DNA of 64,000 bases from Progne subis subis (Eukaryota > Chordata > Aves > Passeriformes > Hirundinidae): positions 124,001-188,000 of the forward strand of contig JAKJHU010000133.1 of NCBI GenBank assembly GCA_022316685.1. Direction: 5' to 3'. The notes below the pieces were generated by a model. It was not told where the DNA came from. It saw only the letters and a list, made by a program, of their open reading frames with translations, and did not search any database. Shown piece by piece: positions 1 through 11,832 of the stretch. The translations under genes were made by a program, and so were the position numbers. Within the stretch, counting starts at the first letter, position 1. Every line of letters starts with the position of its first letter.

Positions 1-304
1 ACATCCCAACCTCCCAACTCTGCCATGTGTGTTCTGTGTCCTGATGCACATCCCAACCTCCCAACTCTGCCATGTGTGTTCTGTGTCCTGATGCACATCC
101 CAACTCTGCCGTGTGTGTTCTGTGTCCTGCTGCACATCCCAACTCTGCCGTGTGTGTTCTGTGTGTCCTGCTGCACATCCCAACACTGCCGTGTGTGTTC
201 TGTGTGTCCTGCTGCACATCCCAATACTGCCGTGTGTGTTCTGTGTGTCCTGCTGCACATCCCAGCACTGCCATGTGTGTTCTGTGTGTCCTGCTGCACA
301 TCCC
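1..304. repeat. 39-47 bp minisatellite
   Basis: About seven head-to-tail copies of a unit beginning TGCACATCCCAAC and ending TGTGTCCT fill the left edge, with copy lengths of 39, 41 and 47 bases. The array probably continues to the left of the window. Long Cys-rich reading frames in three frames on the + strand are a by-product of the repeat. Confidence 0.9.
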
Positions 305-1360
305 AGCCTCCTGATGCTCCTCTGCAGCACTGCAGTATGCTGCTGCTGTGAGCTGGAAAAGTGCCATCTCCCACAGCCAGTGCTTGTGCCAGGCAGTTCC
401 TTTTGGTTTTTTTCTGGGAATTTTGGAGCTGCTGATGAACAGTGCAGTCTGGCCATTTTGCTGATCTCCTGCCAAAAGCAAATTGTCTCCCATTGTCCAT
501 GTGTTTGTCCACTGAACTCAAACAGCCCTGTCTCTGCTGAGGGTGGATTTCAGCTGTGTGGATGTTGTGCCTGCTGTACCTCACCCTGTTCTTCCTGTGG
601 TAGAACTAACAGCTTCCTCATTTCTGCTGGGTGCTTATAGATGGTGGGGAATGGGGGATTCTGTTGGTTGGAGCCCAGTGCTGGATTATCCACCTTCATC
701 CAGGGTGACAGCGGCCTCTAGTGCCACCACAAGTTCTTCCCCACGTTCTCTGTGCCCTTGTCTGTGCAGGTTCACTGCAGGGCTCTGGTCACAGCTTCTC
801 CTGGGAGTCCTGCACTGCAGCCCCTGTGAGAGTATTCCTGGTGTCACAGGTCTGGGCTGCTTGGAGCTCTGTCCCATGGGCTTAGAAAGGGGCTGCAGAA
901 CATCCTGCCATACTGCAATGTCACTTGAGCCATGAGATACCTGTGCTGGAAGGAAAGTCGGAGATAAGGCTGAAGCTTTTGATACTCTCTGGAAATTTTG
1001 GTTCCCAGAACAGCTGGAAGGGTGACTGTGCAGCCCACAGCTGGCACGTGGGGTGAGACATGCTTTGCCTGAGTGCTTCTGAAAGGCAAGTCTATGCTCT
1101 CAGTTATTTAAAAGGACTCTTGAATTCAAAGTCTCTCTTGGTTCAGCAAGAATTAGGACTTAATTTTTTTTTTACATCCCCCCCCCCCCCCCCCCCTACT
1201 GTGTTCAGACAACTGAGTTCTACCATTGTGTGTTTTCTTCCTGTTCTTCAGGAAGATTCCAGCAGGGTGGTTCCATCACTTGCCATCAGACATGCTCTTA
1301 GAGACAGGAAACTCGTCTCTCTCCTCCTTTTTAATTTATTCTGACCAGTGTCTCATAAAA

Positions 1361-1502
1361 CTGCCCCATCCCTGGAGGTGTCTAAGGCCAGATTGGATGG
1401 GGTTTGAAGCAACCTGGGATAGTGGAAGGTGTCCCTGCCCATGGCAGGGGAGGGAACTACATGAACTTTAAGGTCCCTTCCAACCCAAATCATTCCATGA
1501 TA
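1361..1502 (+). repeat. CR1 LINE 3' fragment
   Basis: It carries the CR1 3' end signature: a GTCTAAGGCCAGATTGGATG segment, GGTGTCCCTGCCCATGGCAG, then TTTAAGGTCCCTTCCAACCC and the tail-type ATTCCATGAT. The sense strand is +. Confidence 0.85.
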
Positions 1503-4395
1503 AATCCACAGTAGGACTGAGGTGGACTTGTTTTCTGGGCAGCTTTGGGGCTGGCGGCTCTGGTCAGCCTATGCCTTCTTGCCCTCTAAAGTCTCCCCTA
1601 GAAATGCTTTTCAGCTGAAGGAAATCTACTCACATGCCAGGTAACTGTTTGACAAACACTTCTGATTCCAGCTTCATTCCCAAGAGGAATTTATTTTTCA
1701 TTCTAAGGATCCAGCTGCTAATTATAGTAGCATATATTATTAATATATTAATAACTGAATCCTCCTCCATCAGTACTGTTAGATGAGCAATTTTTGGCAA
1801 GTCCTTTTTACCTCGTGGTTCTTGTCCTGTGGCCATTCTGCGGGTGCCTCCTCTGGGAAGAGCATGGATGTGTCACCTGGTATGTCCCTTAACCCTTATG
1901 ATCTGACAAATGGAATAAATGTCCCTGATCTCTGTGAAAGTTAAACTATGAAATTTGCATTCAAGGGGTATTTAAATGTTGCTTGGGAGGAGCTGCCAGA
2001 AAAGATTGTGAGCAGTAGCTCGCTGCTGTCATTTTTTAATAGCATTTGACTCTGTAATCCTTATCACTGACTGATGTAAAGCTGAGCGGTCCTAATCTCC
2101 TGGGGAGAGGTTCCCTGGGGAAGCAGAGCAGTGGGATGCTCATGCAAGGAACTGCTACAAGGCAGGGAAAGGATTCCTGTCCACACTACACAGTGGACAA
2201 CAAGAAGTTAAGAGGTTTCTCTCTCCTGTGAAGGACTGAACGATCATCTGGCACCTGCTGTGACAGCATTTCCCTGCCACTGCCTCTGCAGTTAATCGCT
2301 TTCAGATAAAGTTGTCCCTTTTTTCAAAGGCTGCTGGTGGAGATGACGTGGGAGGGCAGGAATTCTGCTGGCCATGGGATTGTCCCTGTTGGGAAGAGGC
2401 GAGATGGCTCTTGCTGGATCAGAAATCAGGCTGCATTTTTATTTGGAGTAAGGTCGAGGTGTGGGCCGGGGTCAGTGCGGTTTCCTGTAGGGGCGGCGAG
2501 CAGGTGTGTGCTGGAAGCTCAGCCGCCAGGGCCTTATCCAGCCAGGCCTCAGGGGAAGGGGGGTGGATATTTTGGCATTTGCTTTCAGCAGGAGAGCCCA
2601 GACCGTAGGTTGGCCTGCTAACAAAAGCAGAAATCCATGCAGGATCCTTCAGGAATGGTCAAGGAAAGGAAGCAGGGACCACTTGAGCTAAGCATTGTAA
2701 AAGAACTGCAGCTCGGCAGCGTGGAGCAAGCAGAAGGTAAAGCTGCCTTTCCCCAGCCCCATCCATGCCGAGTGTGTGTGCAATTCTTGGCTTACTAATG
2801 GAACACTGCCCTGCTGCACGCGCTTCACCCTCGCTCTAACAGTGCCAATGGCACCTGCTGGCTCCAGTGCCATCCCAGTGCCACTGCTTGGATGCTCAGG
2901 GGCTGGGCTTTACTAACTCTGACTAGTTCAGCTACTTCTCTCCATCCAAAATGTCCATTGAAGCCAAGGATGTACCTGAAATATTTGTAGAGATCTTGTG
3001 TGTCACTACAGCTGAGAGCTAATTCAGCACTAAATCAGCTGTTCTGTTAAATTCTGTGCTCCATGGTGTTGACCTGGGGATGTGACAGGTGGAGGAGCCA
3101 AGGAAGCCAGGTAACCTCCCTGGCATTTTCTCTTTGGAAAGCTTTTGTGCAGACTTAATCTTCTGTTCCTGAGAACAGTGGACACTGGAAATTGAACCAG
3201 AGCCACGGGCTAAAAAATTGCAATGTGACTCAGTAGGAAACGGAAATCTTTGATACATTATTAACATTCAGTGATATTTTGCCTAATTCGGAGCTGCTCA
3301 GGCATCTCCTGCTCCCACGAGGTGGCAGTGGAAGGCTGCTGGAATGCACTGGCAGTCGAACATTGCTCCTTGGGCTTATCTGCTTCAGCAGCTGAACTTT
3401 CTTTATCACGGCCAAGTTTTGATTTTACTTTATTTTTTAGTTGCAAAAGACAATTTCCCAAATACTCAGAGTTTTGCCATGTTAATTTTTTTTTCCCCCA
3501 GGGATTTTCTGCCATGGAAAATTTCCTGTTTTAGAGTGTAAACCAGCTTTTGGGAAAGCTGTAACAGGTCTGCTTAAAGTTGTTGAAAATGTCAAATTGT
3601 GTTGGTTTAGTTGCAAATGAAAGGGATGCTTGCAGAAGCAGGATATTGGTTTCCTTTATCAGTGGCAGGAAGTGGAGTTCCATCCTGCTCCAGATCCTGC
3701 TGCACATTTTTAATGCAAGGTTGCATCTCCTGAGAACTGCAGACAGTGCACAGTGACAACCCACTCAGTGCTGTGTATTGACACCTGAAGTCCTGTGCTG
3801 AACACAAACAATTGCAAAATATTCCATCCTAGTAAGCTTTGCAGTTGTGATGGTCACAGCTGGCACATTCAGTGTCTCAGAGTCGTGTCATACTGTCAGT
3901 TCAGGTGTTGTTGGCTGCCTCTCTTCTGGGGTTGCAGCACTCTTTGCTTTTCTCTTACAGAAAGAATTTCTGGAATATTTTTGTTTTTTAAACAAGTACA
4001 TGTTCTCCTCTTCTGTCAGAAGTTTAAAGGTCTGAGTTCACAGCAACAGTTACTGCAGCCAGTTTAGGGAATATGATCACTGTGATGTTTGTTGCCTTTT
4101 TACTCTTCACCATAATGCTGAGTGACATTAATGTGAAGGGATTACATTGATCATTCTCATGTATGTGCTGACTCCCCCAGCCCCAAACTTGGTGAGCTCT
4201 CAGGAGTACCAATGCTGTATTTTATTCCTCTGGCAGAGGGGTTGCAGGGCTGTGTTCCCAGCTGGGTCTGCAACCCGAGCACTCCTCCTCGTATTGGAGC
4301 AGTCCAGGCTGCCAAGGAGGCACAAGGAGCTGCTGGGGGGACACAGCACAGAAGGAGCAGCTCTCCTGTCTGAGAGGCACACACAGACCTGAACA

Positions 4396-4542
4396 TGGAA
4401 CCATAGAATGGTTTGGGTTGGAAGGATGTTACAGCTAATCTATCCCACCCTGCCATGGGGCAGGGACACCTTCCACTAGACCAGGTAGCTCCAAGCCCCA
4501 TCCAAGCCTGCCCTTGAACATTTCTAGGGCTGGGGCATGGGA
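4396..4542 (-). repeat. CR1 LINE 3' fragment
   Basis: The reverse-complement signature is present: CATAGAATGGTTTGGGTTGG at the tail, then CCATGGGGCAGGGACACCTT and CTCCAAGCCCCATCC. It is 5'-truncated. Confidence 0.85.
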
Positions 4543-5535
4543 AAGGACCAAAATTGTCCAGAACTCCCTGATGGGAAGTGTTCCTGTAGCCTCAGCTGTC
4601 ATATGTGTAACCTCAGCCCATTGTAAACATCCCATGGAAACAGGAGTTCTGCAGGGATAAAGGGAGCTGGCTGGTTTGATTAATGAGTGGCAAACATCAC
4701 AAGTCTCTTAATCTCTTGGATCAGCACCTGAACGTGTTGAGCAAGGCAGAGCTATGGGAAATAAAGAAGTTAATCTGCTGTTAGTGAACCTGCTAATCAA
4801 CCTGTAACCAAAGGGCTGAAATTCAGACACTGAAACTTGCACGAGCTGACAATTCATTGTCCAGGTTGAAACATGACAGTTCCCAGCAGCAAAAGCCTGA
4901 AAATGGGGAGTTCTCAGCCAAGGCTTTTCGAGCCAGCTGTGAAAGGCTTTACTACTATGATCTTGTTATCCTTCTGTCCTCAGCTGATTAAATAGCTCAG
5001 CATTGTCAGGCTGCCCCCCACCTCATTCCCAGCTCCAGCACTCACGGTCTGATGTGTTATCCTTCTCTCCTGCCTGGAAGGGTCTCTCAGAGCACATCCA
5101 GCTTCTGGCAGTTTCTCTAATGACTATTTCCAGTTGCAATGGGCTGATGGGCAGAGCATGTCAGCGCAGGGATAAATTTCAGGGAAGAACCAAAACCTGT
5201 TGCTTGGATAAAAGAGCAGGAAAGTTTCTTTTTCTGACTTCTTTCATGTAGCTGCCAATGATTGACTTGCTGCTGGGGACATAGTTCATTTTCTAACTTA
5301 GGGGATTGTATTTTGGGAACTGCTGTCAGCATTGTTGCCTGCAAAACTTGCACTTGCTTATCCTCTCTCCTCCAGCTTACAGATAGTTATTTGCTAATGG
5401 CAGCTCTCCAGTTTGTAGGAATGCATTGCTGGGGTGCTGTATTTTTCCAGTTGTTTCCAGGGGAACAGTATCTGTACTTCAGGCTTTTGCTGACTTTTTT
5501 TTTCTTATCTTCCTTTTTTCACTGCACAGTGAGAG

Positions 5536-5606
5536 TTTTTAATATACATATATATATATAAACATACATATATGTGTGTATGCCTGAATAATAAATATAT
5601 GTGTGA
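5536..5606. repeat. AT-rich microsatellite
   Basis: A run of TATATA and TACATATATG motifs, low complexity, with no gene. Confidence 0.7.
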
Positions 5607-6238
5607 CAAGGACTTTTAAAATCACTACAGTGTTTGGAATAGGGATACTCTACTCTTCTTAAGAAGAGAAATTTCAAACATTTTAGGTCTGAGTAGCCAC
5701 ATGGCTTGCCATGTTCTGAACACACCTCCTTGTGCACAGGGAGCCAAACCTCTGCCTGGCTTCACTTACATGTGTTACCTGGACTTGGAAGAGCCAAAAG
5801 TCTGTCCTGGCTTCCAAGAAAACTGTCGCTGTTGGTTCTAGTCTAGTGAGTGTAGTTCAGAGTCACTTCTAAGCTAGAAAGAGGTGAGAGGATTTGGAGA
5901 GGGCCTGGGAAGAGCTTTCCTCCAGAAGAGCCCCATCAAGCCTGGCTCCAGTTCAGGACCAGCAGAGTATCATTCCCAGAGACTGGGGACAACTATTCTG
6001 ATGAACCAGTTACTGTGTGCAGTTCATATTCTTACTGTGCTGGCTGCAGGACCTGGATTTATTGAAGAAGAACCTGACAGGGATGGAGGGAACCTGTCAT
6101 GGCCCAGTGCAGCTCGTCTGGGGATGTATCTCAATTTTCAATCCTGACAGTAGAATGAAATTCCTTGAACCCAGTCTGTGAAAAGAACAGCTGTAGAACG
6201 TGGTGGATGTTCAGCTTCCAGATTCATTGCCAGGTGTT

Positions 6239-6402
6239 TTAGAATGCCAGAAAGTTTTGGGTTGGAAGGGAATTTACAGCTCATCTAATTTCACCCTCTG
6301 CCGTGGGCAGGTACACCTTCCATTATCCCAGGCTACTCCAAGCCCCATCTAACCTGGCCTTGAACATTTCCAGGGATGGGGCAGCCACAGTTGCTCTGCC
6401 AC
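6239..6402 (-). repeat. CR1 LINE 3' fragment
   Basis: The antisense CR1 tail reads TTTTGGGTTGGAAGGGAATT, GTGGGCAGGTACACCTTCCA, CTCCAAGCCCCATCTAACCT and AGGGATGGGGCAGCCACAG. Confidence 0.85.
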
Positions 6403-7667
6403 ACGTAGGCGATGTAACAAGTTTTGCACGTTTTTGCTGTTCCTTCTAGGACTTGGCTGATGTTCTGCTGAAGGACTCCATGGTGGTGAATGGTGTTTGC
6501 CAGAAACACTTAAAGCTCTGAGTGTCTAAAGGAGTCCAGGATTGTAGCAAAGAGACCAGTGTCATAAAAGAATTATCAGAAGAGTGTGTGTTTCATGGAG
6601 AAATTCATCTTTTGTTCTTGTTACCTGAGGACCAACCAACAGGGCATTGTAACTCACTTTTTTGCATTGTTCACCCTTGTCTTAGAAGGAGTTTCTCTTC
6701 AAAATATTTTCTTTTCCTCTGGCCAGCATTCTCTAACGCAGATTTGCTTCTGTATTCCTGATTTACCAGCCTGTATATCCAACCTTTCTATTTCCTGGGT
6801 TGGATCTCCCCTTCTATTGGTGTTGTATTGCAGCTCCTTTTGCCTTGACGTGGTGATGAGTAGTTGGGGTCCATTTGAGTTTTACACTATCCTTGACGAA
6901 AGAGTTGACAGACAAAAATAGGTGTTTTCTTGAAAATAGGCAGAATTAAGTGGGAGCCAGGTTCATCAGTCACTAACCAGCTTTTTTCCTTGCTAATACA
7001 CAAATCAGAAGCCTGTAGCTCTCTCGGGGCAGCAGGACACACTTGTCTCTGTCTGTGGGAGCTGTAAACTTCTGCAGTGGTTTTGCTGACTCTCACATAC
7101 ACATCTTGAACGATTTCTATTCTTCTCCTTGAACTTACAGCCAAAACTCTGGTAAAAATCTGTTCTGCTTTATACATGCCTTGAGCTTGGTGTGATGGCT
7201 GCTCTTACTGCAAGTATTTCTCAGACAAAGCTTATTGCAGGGAAACAAAACACATAGGGCCTTTCCTTTGAAGATCTCCTTGGACCCTGAGATATTTGCT
7301 TGAATTATAGGATGACACAAGCACTGCACTTGAGCAAGCAGCATGTTCCTTTAAAACATAAAATTAAAAACTCCATGGATTGTTCAGAGGCTGCCTCACA
7401 CCCCATTTGGTGCTTATGCTCTGCAGCCTGCTGTGCTCTGCAGTGTTCCTGCTTTGGAGAGCAGCATGTTGCTCTGCCTGTGCCATCCAGCCCAGCCCAG
7501 CCCTGAGTCTCCATCTCCTTCCTGTGCATTTGTTCTCTCTGTCTTCCAGCCCATTAAGCACACTCAAGTCTCTCAAAATTCAGTTTGTAAGCAAAGCAAC
7601 GCATTGTAAAATCTGTCTTTTCCCTCCCTTCCCCCCAGATGAAAAAGCAAAGCGCACAGGGTCCCAA

Positions 7668-7758
7668 GCAGGGCACACCTGGGCTGGCACTGCCAGCAGG
7701 GCACACCTGGGCTGGCACTGCCAGCAGGGCACACACCTGGGCTGGCACTGCCAGCAGG
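7668..7758. repeat. 28-bp minisatellite, about 3.2 copies
   Basis: The unit GCAGGGCACACCTGGGCTGG plus CACTGCCA starts at 7668, 7696, 7724 and 7754. The third copy is 30 bases long through an extra AC. Confidence 0.9.
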
Positions 7759-9021
7759 ACCAGGCTGCTGTGTGCAGGTTTAGGTCCTGACAGCACAGCC
7801 CCTCCTTCAGCACTTGGAACAGGCTGTGGCTGCTCCCTTGCAGAAACCAGCTTTGTCATTGTGCCGTGGCTCTGCTGACTTGCCTCAAAAATTCGGTTAT
7901 CTCATGCTGTAAATGGCTTTGGGTGAACTCCAGGAAGTGACAAATTGTGTAAATGGAAAGAACCCAAAAGTTGGTGATCAATTGTGGCTGTGGCCCAGGC
8001 TGAGCCTGTGCTGACCTACAGGATGTGCTCAGCTGAAGATCAAGTCCCCCTTAGAGGCTGGACTCCCAGAGTTGCTAATGGTGCTGTAATATATCTGTAT
8101 TTTAATGTAAATTCTAGGGGAGAAGAAGGGAAAATGCCTGGTAGGATGGTGGGGTAAGAGATCCAAAATGGTTTTTCTCTTGTCATACCCACAGCAAAGC
8201 TGTGGCTGAGCTGCACCAAGGGAGTCCTGCAGTCTCCTGCCCCTACTGCAGAGCCCCTCCCCACACCTGGGGCTGACCTGGTCCCCACAGATTTGCCAGA
8301 CCTTTCCTGAAACTCATTTGAAAACCTGTTTTGTCCTCTCCGTACCTGTAGCTCCTACATACCTGTGTCCTCATTGCAGAGTAAATTCCACTGATTCAAA
8401 GCCATTGCAGTAAACTGCCTACCATAAGGAACTACAAATTTACTTGGTTTATATATTTCAGGAATTTTTATATATAGATATAGATATAGATTTTTTTTTT
8501 TCAATTTTTTTTTTTTTGACTCCTGCTCTGAACTTCATTTGCAGTATATTTTGCAAATGCCTTCTTCCTGTAGGTGGCTTATTGCTTCTGGCTGTTGGGC
8601 AAATAGCAATGATTCTGCTTGTGTCAAAAATTACAGAAAATGCTGATTGTTCCTTTAATGTGCATTGCCTGGACAGTGCACACACTGCAGCAGGGAGAGG
8701 AGAAGACCTCCTGCTCTGCAAAATTAGGAGTTGCACAGCTTTCACTCATCAAACAGCAGCTTTTTTTGTTCATGAAACAGCAGATTCTTGGGAGACAGTT
8801 ATCCCTCTGAAGTGTAGGCACTTCCCCTGTTGGCGTATCCATCACAGCTCCTGTGCCTGTCTGGATAATCAATGCGAAGAAATGAGCTCCTCTGCAGTGC
8901 ATCCACATGGGCTGTGCTGGAGGCTCCTCTTGAAGGTGATAAATCACACCCTGGGAGTGCAGCTCTGCAGGCCCTCAGCTGGGGACATCTCCATTGCAGG
9001 CAGCTCCCAGGGCACAGTTCA

Positions 9022-9260
9022 AAGAATCATGGAATCACCTGAGTAGGAAAGGATCTGCCCAGCACCTCTGGGGGAAGAACCTTTTCCACAATATCCAGCC
9101 TGACTCTGCCCTGACAGCTTCATGTCATTCCTTTGGGTCCTGTGCCTGGTCACAGAGCAGGGATCAGTGCCTGCCCCTCCAGGAGTCTCCAGTGCAGCAT
9201 CCCTGGCACAAAATCAATCCTTTGCACCTCCTTTGGCCTCTGGAGATCAGGGATGTTCAG
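9022..9260 (-). repeat. CR1-like LINE fragment
   Basis: It begins with AAAGAATCATGGAATCACCT, followed by CTGGGGGAAGAACCTTTTCC and a CAATATCCAGCCTGACTC block, which is the order seen in antisense CR1 subfamilies. The right boundary is uncertain; 9260-9480 may belong to the same element. Confidence 0.65.
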
Positions 9261-10615
9261 GGCATTATATATCAGGGCAAATCCTTGCAGCACTTTCACG
9301 TGAGAAGCCTCTCACATGAGCCCCACAACACCTGAGGAGCTGGAAGGTGACTGTCTGTACCTCCTGCAAGACAAGAAACCCCTGTGAAGGGGTTTCTTCC
9401 CTGGAGGCCAGGCTGCATTTGCTGCACAGCTGAACCAGCACTGAACGCAGGTCCTGAGGGTGGATAAAACCCTCCATGGCAGATTATTTTAGAATGATCC
9501 GAATTTACGAATTCTCTGTGGTTTTGTCACAGTACAGCAGTTTAGGGAACTTTCTAATAAATGTCTTAACATACTGGATCAGATGCAAATCCTCTTCAGC
9601 CTTTCTCGTGAAGGTGGTTGACTAAAACCAGGAAGAGTCCAAGGACAAAGTGTATTCACCTTCATCCCTCACTTAGCTCACTGCCCTTTGAACACATCCA
9701 GACCTCTGGTACAGTGTTAACCTGGCAGTGATAGACCTGCAAAGAACATTCCAGCACCCTCATCCCTGTACAATGGGCCAGTGTGAATAATCATTCCATA
9801 TTAACCAGGCTGAAGTCAGGCTGAAGTTTAATTAACTGTTCATAAGACTGAACCTTTTCTCCGGCATGGAAATAATTTACTGCTGTGCACTCCTTGACTC
9901 AAAGCACTGCCCAATTCCTCACCAGTTCCAACCAGTGAATGCCAGAGTAGAGGGTGCTGTTTATGTATTTTCATGTGAATAATTCTTTTGAATTCTCCCA
10001 GCTTTGATGAAATCTAGTTGTGCCCAGGTCTGTGTTTAACTGTGGGTTTTTCAGAGTTAAGGAGATTGGTTTGCACAGAGTGTGAAGGTCATTTCTCTAA
10101 TTCTATTGCTCTTTCCGAGGCGTGTGTCTCTCTGATGCCTGCAGTTCAGCAGCTCCTGGCATGATGGGTTTCATATTGATGAAGGCAGCAGATTGCAGAA
10201 ATATGATCATGACTATAATGACAGGAAGGAGGCTCTGAGGAATGCACCAGCACAGGATTTCTGTTCTTAGGTTTTTGTCTGAGTGAGAGGGCGTTTATGA
10301 GGTGTGAGGTTCTTTTTCTAATGATGCAGTGATTTGGACTGAGCAAATAACGTAGAGAATAGGTGCACCTTTTTAACAGAACATGTCCAGCTCTAAAGGG
10401 TTTATTGAGAGGCTCTGGGGAGAGAGTTTTCTGAAGATGTGTGTATTGTCTGCTCATGGGGAAGTTCTCCCAAAGAAACAGCAATAGCAGGTGAAGCTAA
10501 AATTTTTTTTTTTTCCACGAGAAAGAGAATGATAGCTCAGGAGTCTACAGAGACAGGAAGGCAGATCATCTGCTTTTCCTTTAACCTCTTCTGCACCCTT
10601 TTTTTTTTTTTCCAG

Positions 10616-10706
10616 GTCATATCTGACTCCGGTGCGGGATGAGGAGGCAGAATCACTGAGGAAGGCACGATCCAGACAGGCCCGGCAGACTCGCAGGTCT
10701 ACCCAG
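10616..10706 (+). CDS. PPP1R12B: PPP1R12B exon with first ROCK/PKA phosphorylation site
   Basis: A polypyrimidine tract and CAG precede the exon and GTAAGG follows it. One base completes a codon begun upstream, then 30 codons read SYLTPVRDEEAESLRKARSR followed by QARQTRRSTQ. The last residues hold the inhibitory phosphorylation site of the family, equivalent to MYPT1 Ser695/Thr696: Ser is codon 10698-10700 and Thr is codon 10701-10703. In MYPT1, ROCK phosphorylation of this Thr inhibits the phosphatase and PKA/PKG phosphorylation of the adjacent Ser blocks that inhibition. The exon ends in phase 0, two codons after the Ser, so the site is completed by the next exon (GVTLTD). It belongs only to the long MYPT2 form. 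Confidence 0.95.
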
Positions 10707-10762
10707 GTAAGGAATGGAAATGCTCACATTCATGTGTAGGATGAGAAGAGCTGATTAACTGG

Positions 10763-10922
10763 TGGCCCAGAAAGGCTGTGACTGCCCCATCCCAGTGTCC
10801 AAGGACAGGTTGACAGGGCTTGGAGCAACCTGGAACATGGAGGGTGTCCCTGCCCGTGGCAGGGTGTGGAATGAGATGAGCTTTAAGGTCCTGTCCAATC
10901 CACACTATTCCATGATTCTGTA
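10763..10922 (+). repeat. CR1 LINE 3' fragment
   Basis: A sense CR1 tail with GTGTCCAAGGACAGGTTGAC, GGTGTCCCTGCCCGTGGCAG, GAGCTTTAAGGTCCTGTCC and ATTCCATGATTCTGT. Confidence 0.85.
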
Positions 10923-11280
10923 AAGAGGTGGGATTTTCTTCTGCTCTTACGTTATTTTGTAGGACAAGAGACTTTTCTGCGCTCACGCTGTTTTGGAGAG
11001 CTTCTGGCAAAATTTCCTTCAAGCAGTTATTACAAAACCCTCCCACAGACATACATGAGTTAGATTTCCAAGCTTTCTGCAATGTACCTGTCTCTTAGTT
11101 TGTAGTGTGATCACGTATATTTGGGTTGCTGTGAGTCAGTGATCATGCCAATAGGCTGAGAAATACAGTAAAGGCAACAGAATTCTTCCCTTTCTCTTAC
11201 CATAGGGATGAAACATGAGCCTGACCAGATGTGAGTCTGTGGCATTTTAAACTGACCTGAAAGACTGAAAATGTAATTTC

Positions 11281-11650
11281 AGGCTGGAGAAGTCTCCAAG
11301 GAGACTTTAGAGCCCCTTCCAGTGCCTAAAGGGGCTCCAGGAGAGCTGGAGAGGGACTTTGGACAGGGGCCTGGAGTGACAGGACAAGGGGGAATGGCTT
11401 CCACTGCCAGAGGGCAGGGTTAGATGGGATATTGGGAAGGAATTCTTGGCTGTGAGGGTGGTGAGGCCCTGTCATGGAGTCCCCAGAGAAGCTGTGACTG
11501 CCCCATGCCTGGAAGTGTCCAAGGCCAGATTGAATGGGGCTCAGAGCAACCTGGGCTGGTTGCAGATGTCCCTGCCCGTGCTAGGGGTGGGATGAGACGC
11601 TTTAAGGTCGTTTCCAAGCCAAACCAGCGTGGGGTTGGATGATTCTGTGC
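11281..11650 (+). repeat. CR1 LINE 3' fragment, about 370 bp
   Basis: The element runs from the CTCCAAGGAGACTTTAGAGC block through GACAGGACAAGGGGGAATGG and GTTAGATGGGATATTGGGAA to the GATGATTCTGTG tail. It ends only about 28 bases before the next exon. Confidence 0.9.
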
Positions 11651-11678
11651 ACGAATCAAGGCTCCCGTTCCCCTGCAG

Positions 11679-11832
11679 GGCGTGACGCTGACGGATCTGC
11701 AGGAGGCCGAGCGCACGTTCAGCCGGTCCCGGGCAGGAGCGCCAGGCGCAGGAGCAGCAGAGCGACAGAGCCGACGACAGCGGCGAGAGGCCCGAGAGCC
11801 GCGCGCGGTGGGGCAGGAGTGCGGACGACGAG
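11679..11832 (+). CDS. PPP1R12B: PPP1R12B exon with apparent 1-base insertion (frameshift)
   Basis: The exon lies between CCCTGCAG and GTGATC. It opens in phase 0 with GVTLTDLQEAERTFSRSR, the conserved segment just after the ROCK site. After the codon at 11730-11732 the family-like reading moves by one base. From about 11734 the frame that gives QERQAQEQQSDRADDSGERP and ends WGRSADDE matches what I recall of PPP1R12B (ERQAQEQ, WGRSLDEE). The exon is 154 nt; 153 would keep phase 0 into the next exon, which clearly begins in phase 0. The surplus base lies within 11731-11737 (CGGGCAGG). Read as written, translation changes frame and stops in the following exon. It could be an assembly error in GC-rich DNA or a true lesion. 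The GTGATC donor is weaker than its neighbours' donors. Confidence 0.85.

Larger units (their letters stand above)
305..10615. other. non-coding stretch upstream of first recognised exon, probably PPP1R12B intron
   Basis: I find no exon here that I can defend. The stretch holds CR1 fragments at 1361-1502, 4396-4542, 6239-6402 and 9022-9260, a 19-base C run at 1178-1196 preceded by a T run, an AT dinucleotide-rich patch near 5536-5606, a 28-bp minisatellite at 7668-7758, and a T/AT-rich patch near 8466-8518. The exon at 10616 needs two bases of its first codon from upstream, so an earlier exon must exist, either hidden here or beyond the left edge. Confidence 0.6.

Noticed and set aside
25..640. 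Cys-rich reading frames at the left edge
   Set aside because: They are produced by the 39-47 bp minisatellite in three overlapping frames.
8444..9046. 200-codon + strand ORF
   Set aside because: Begins in a low-complexity AT/T tract and ends in a CR1-like repeat; no splice-flanked or family similarity.
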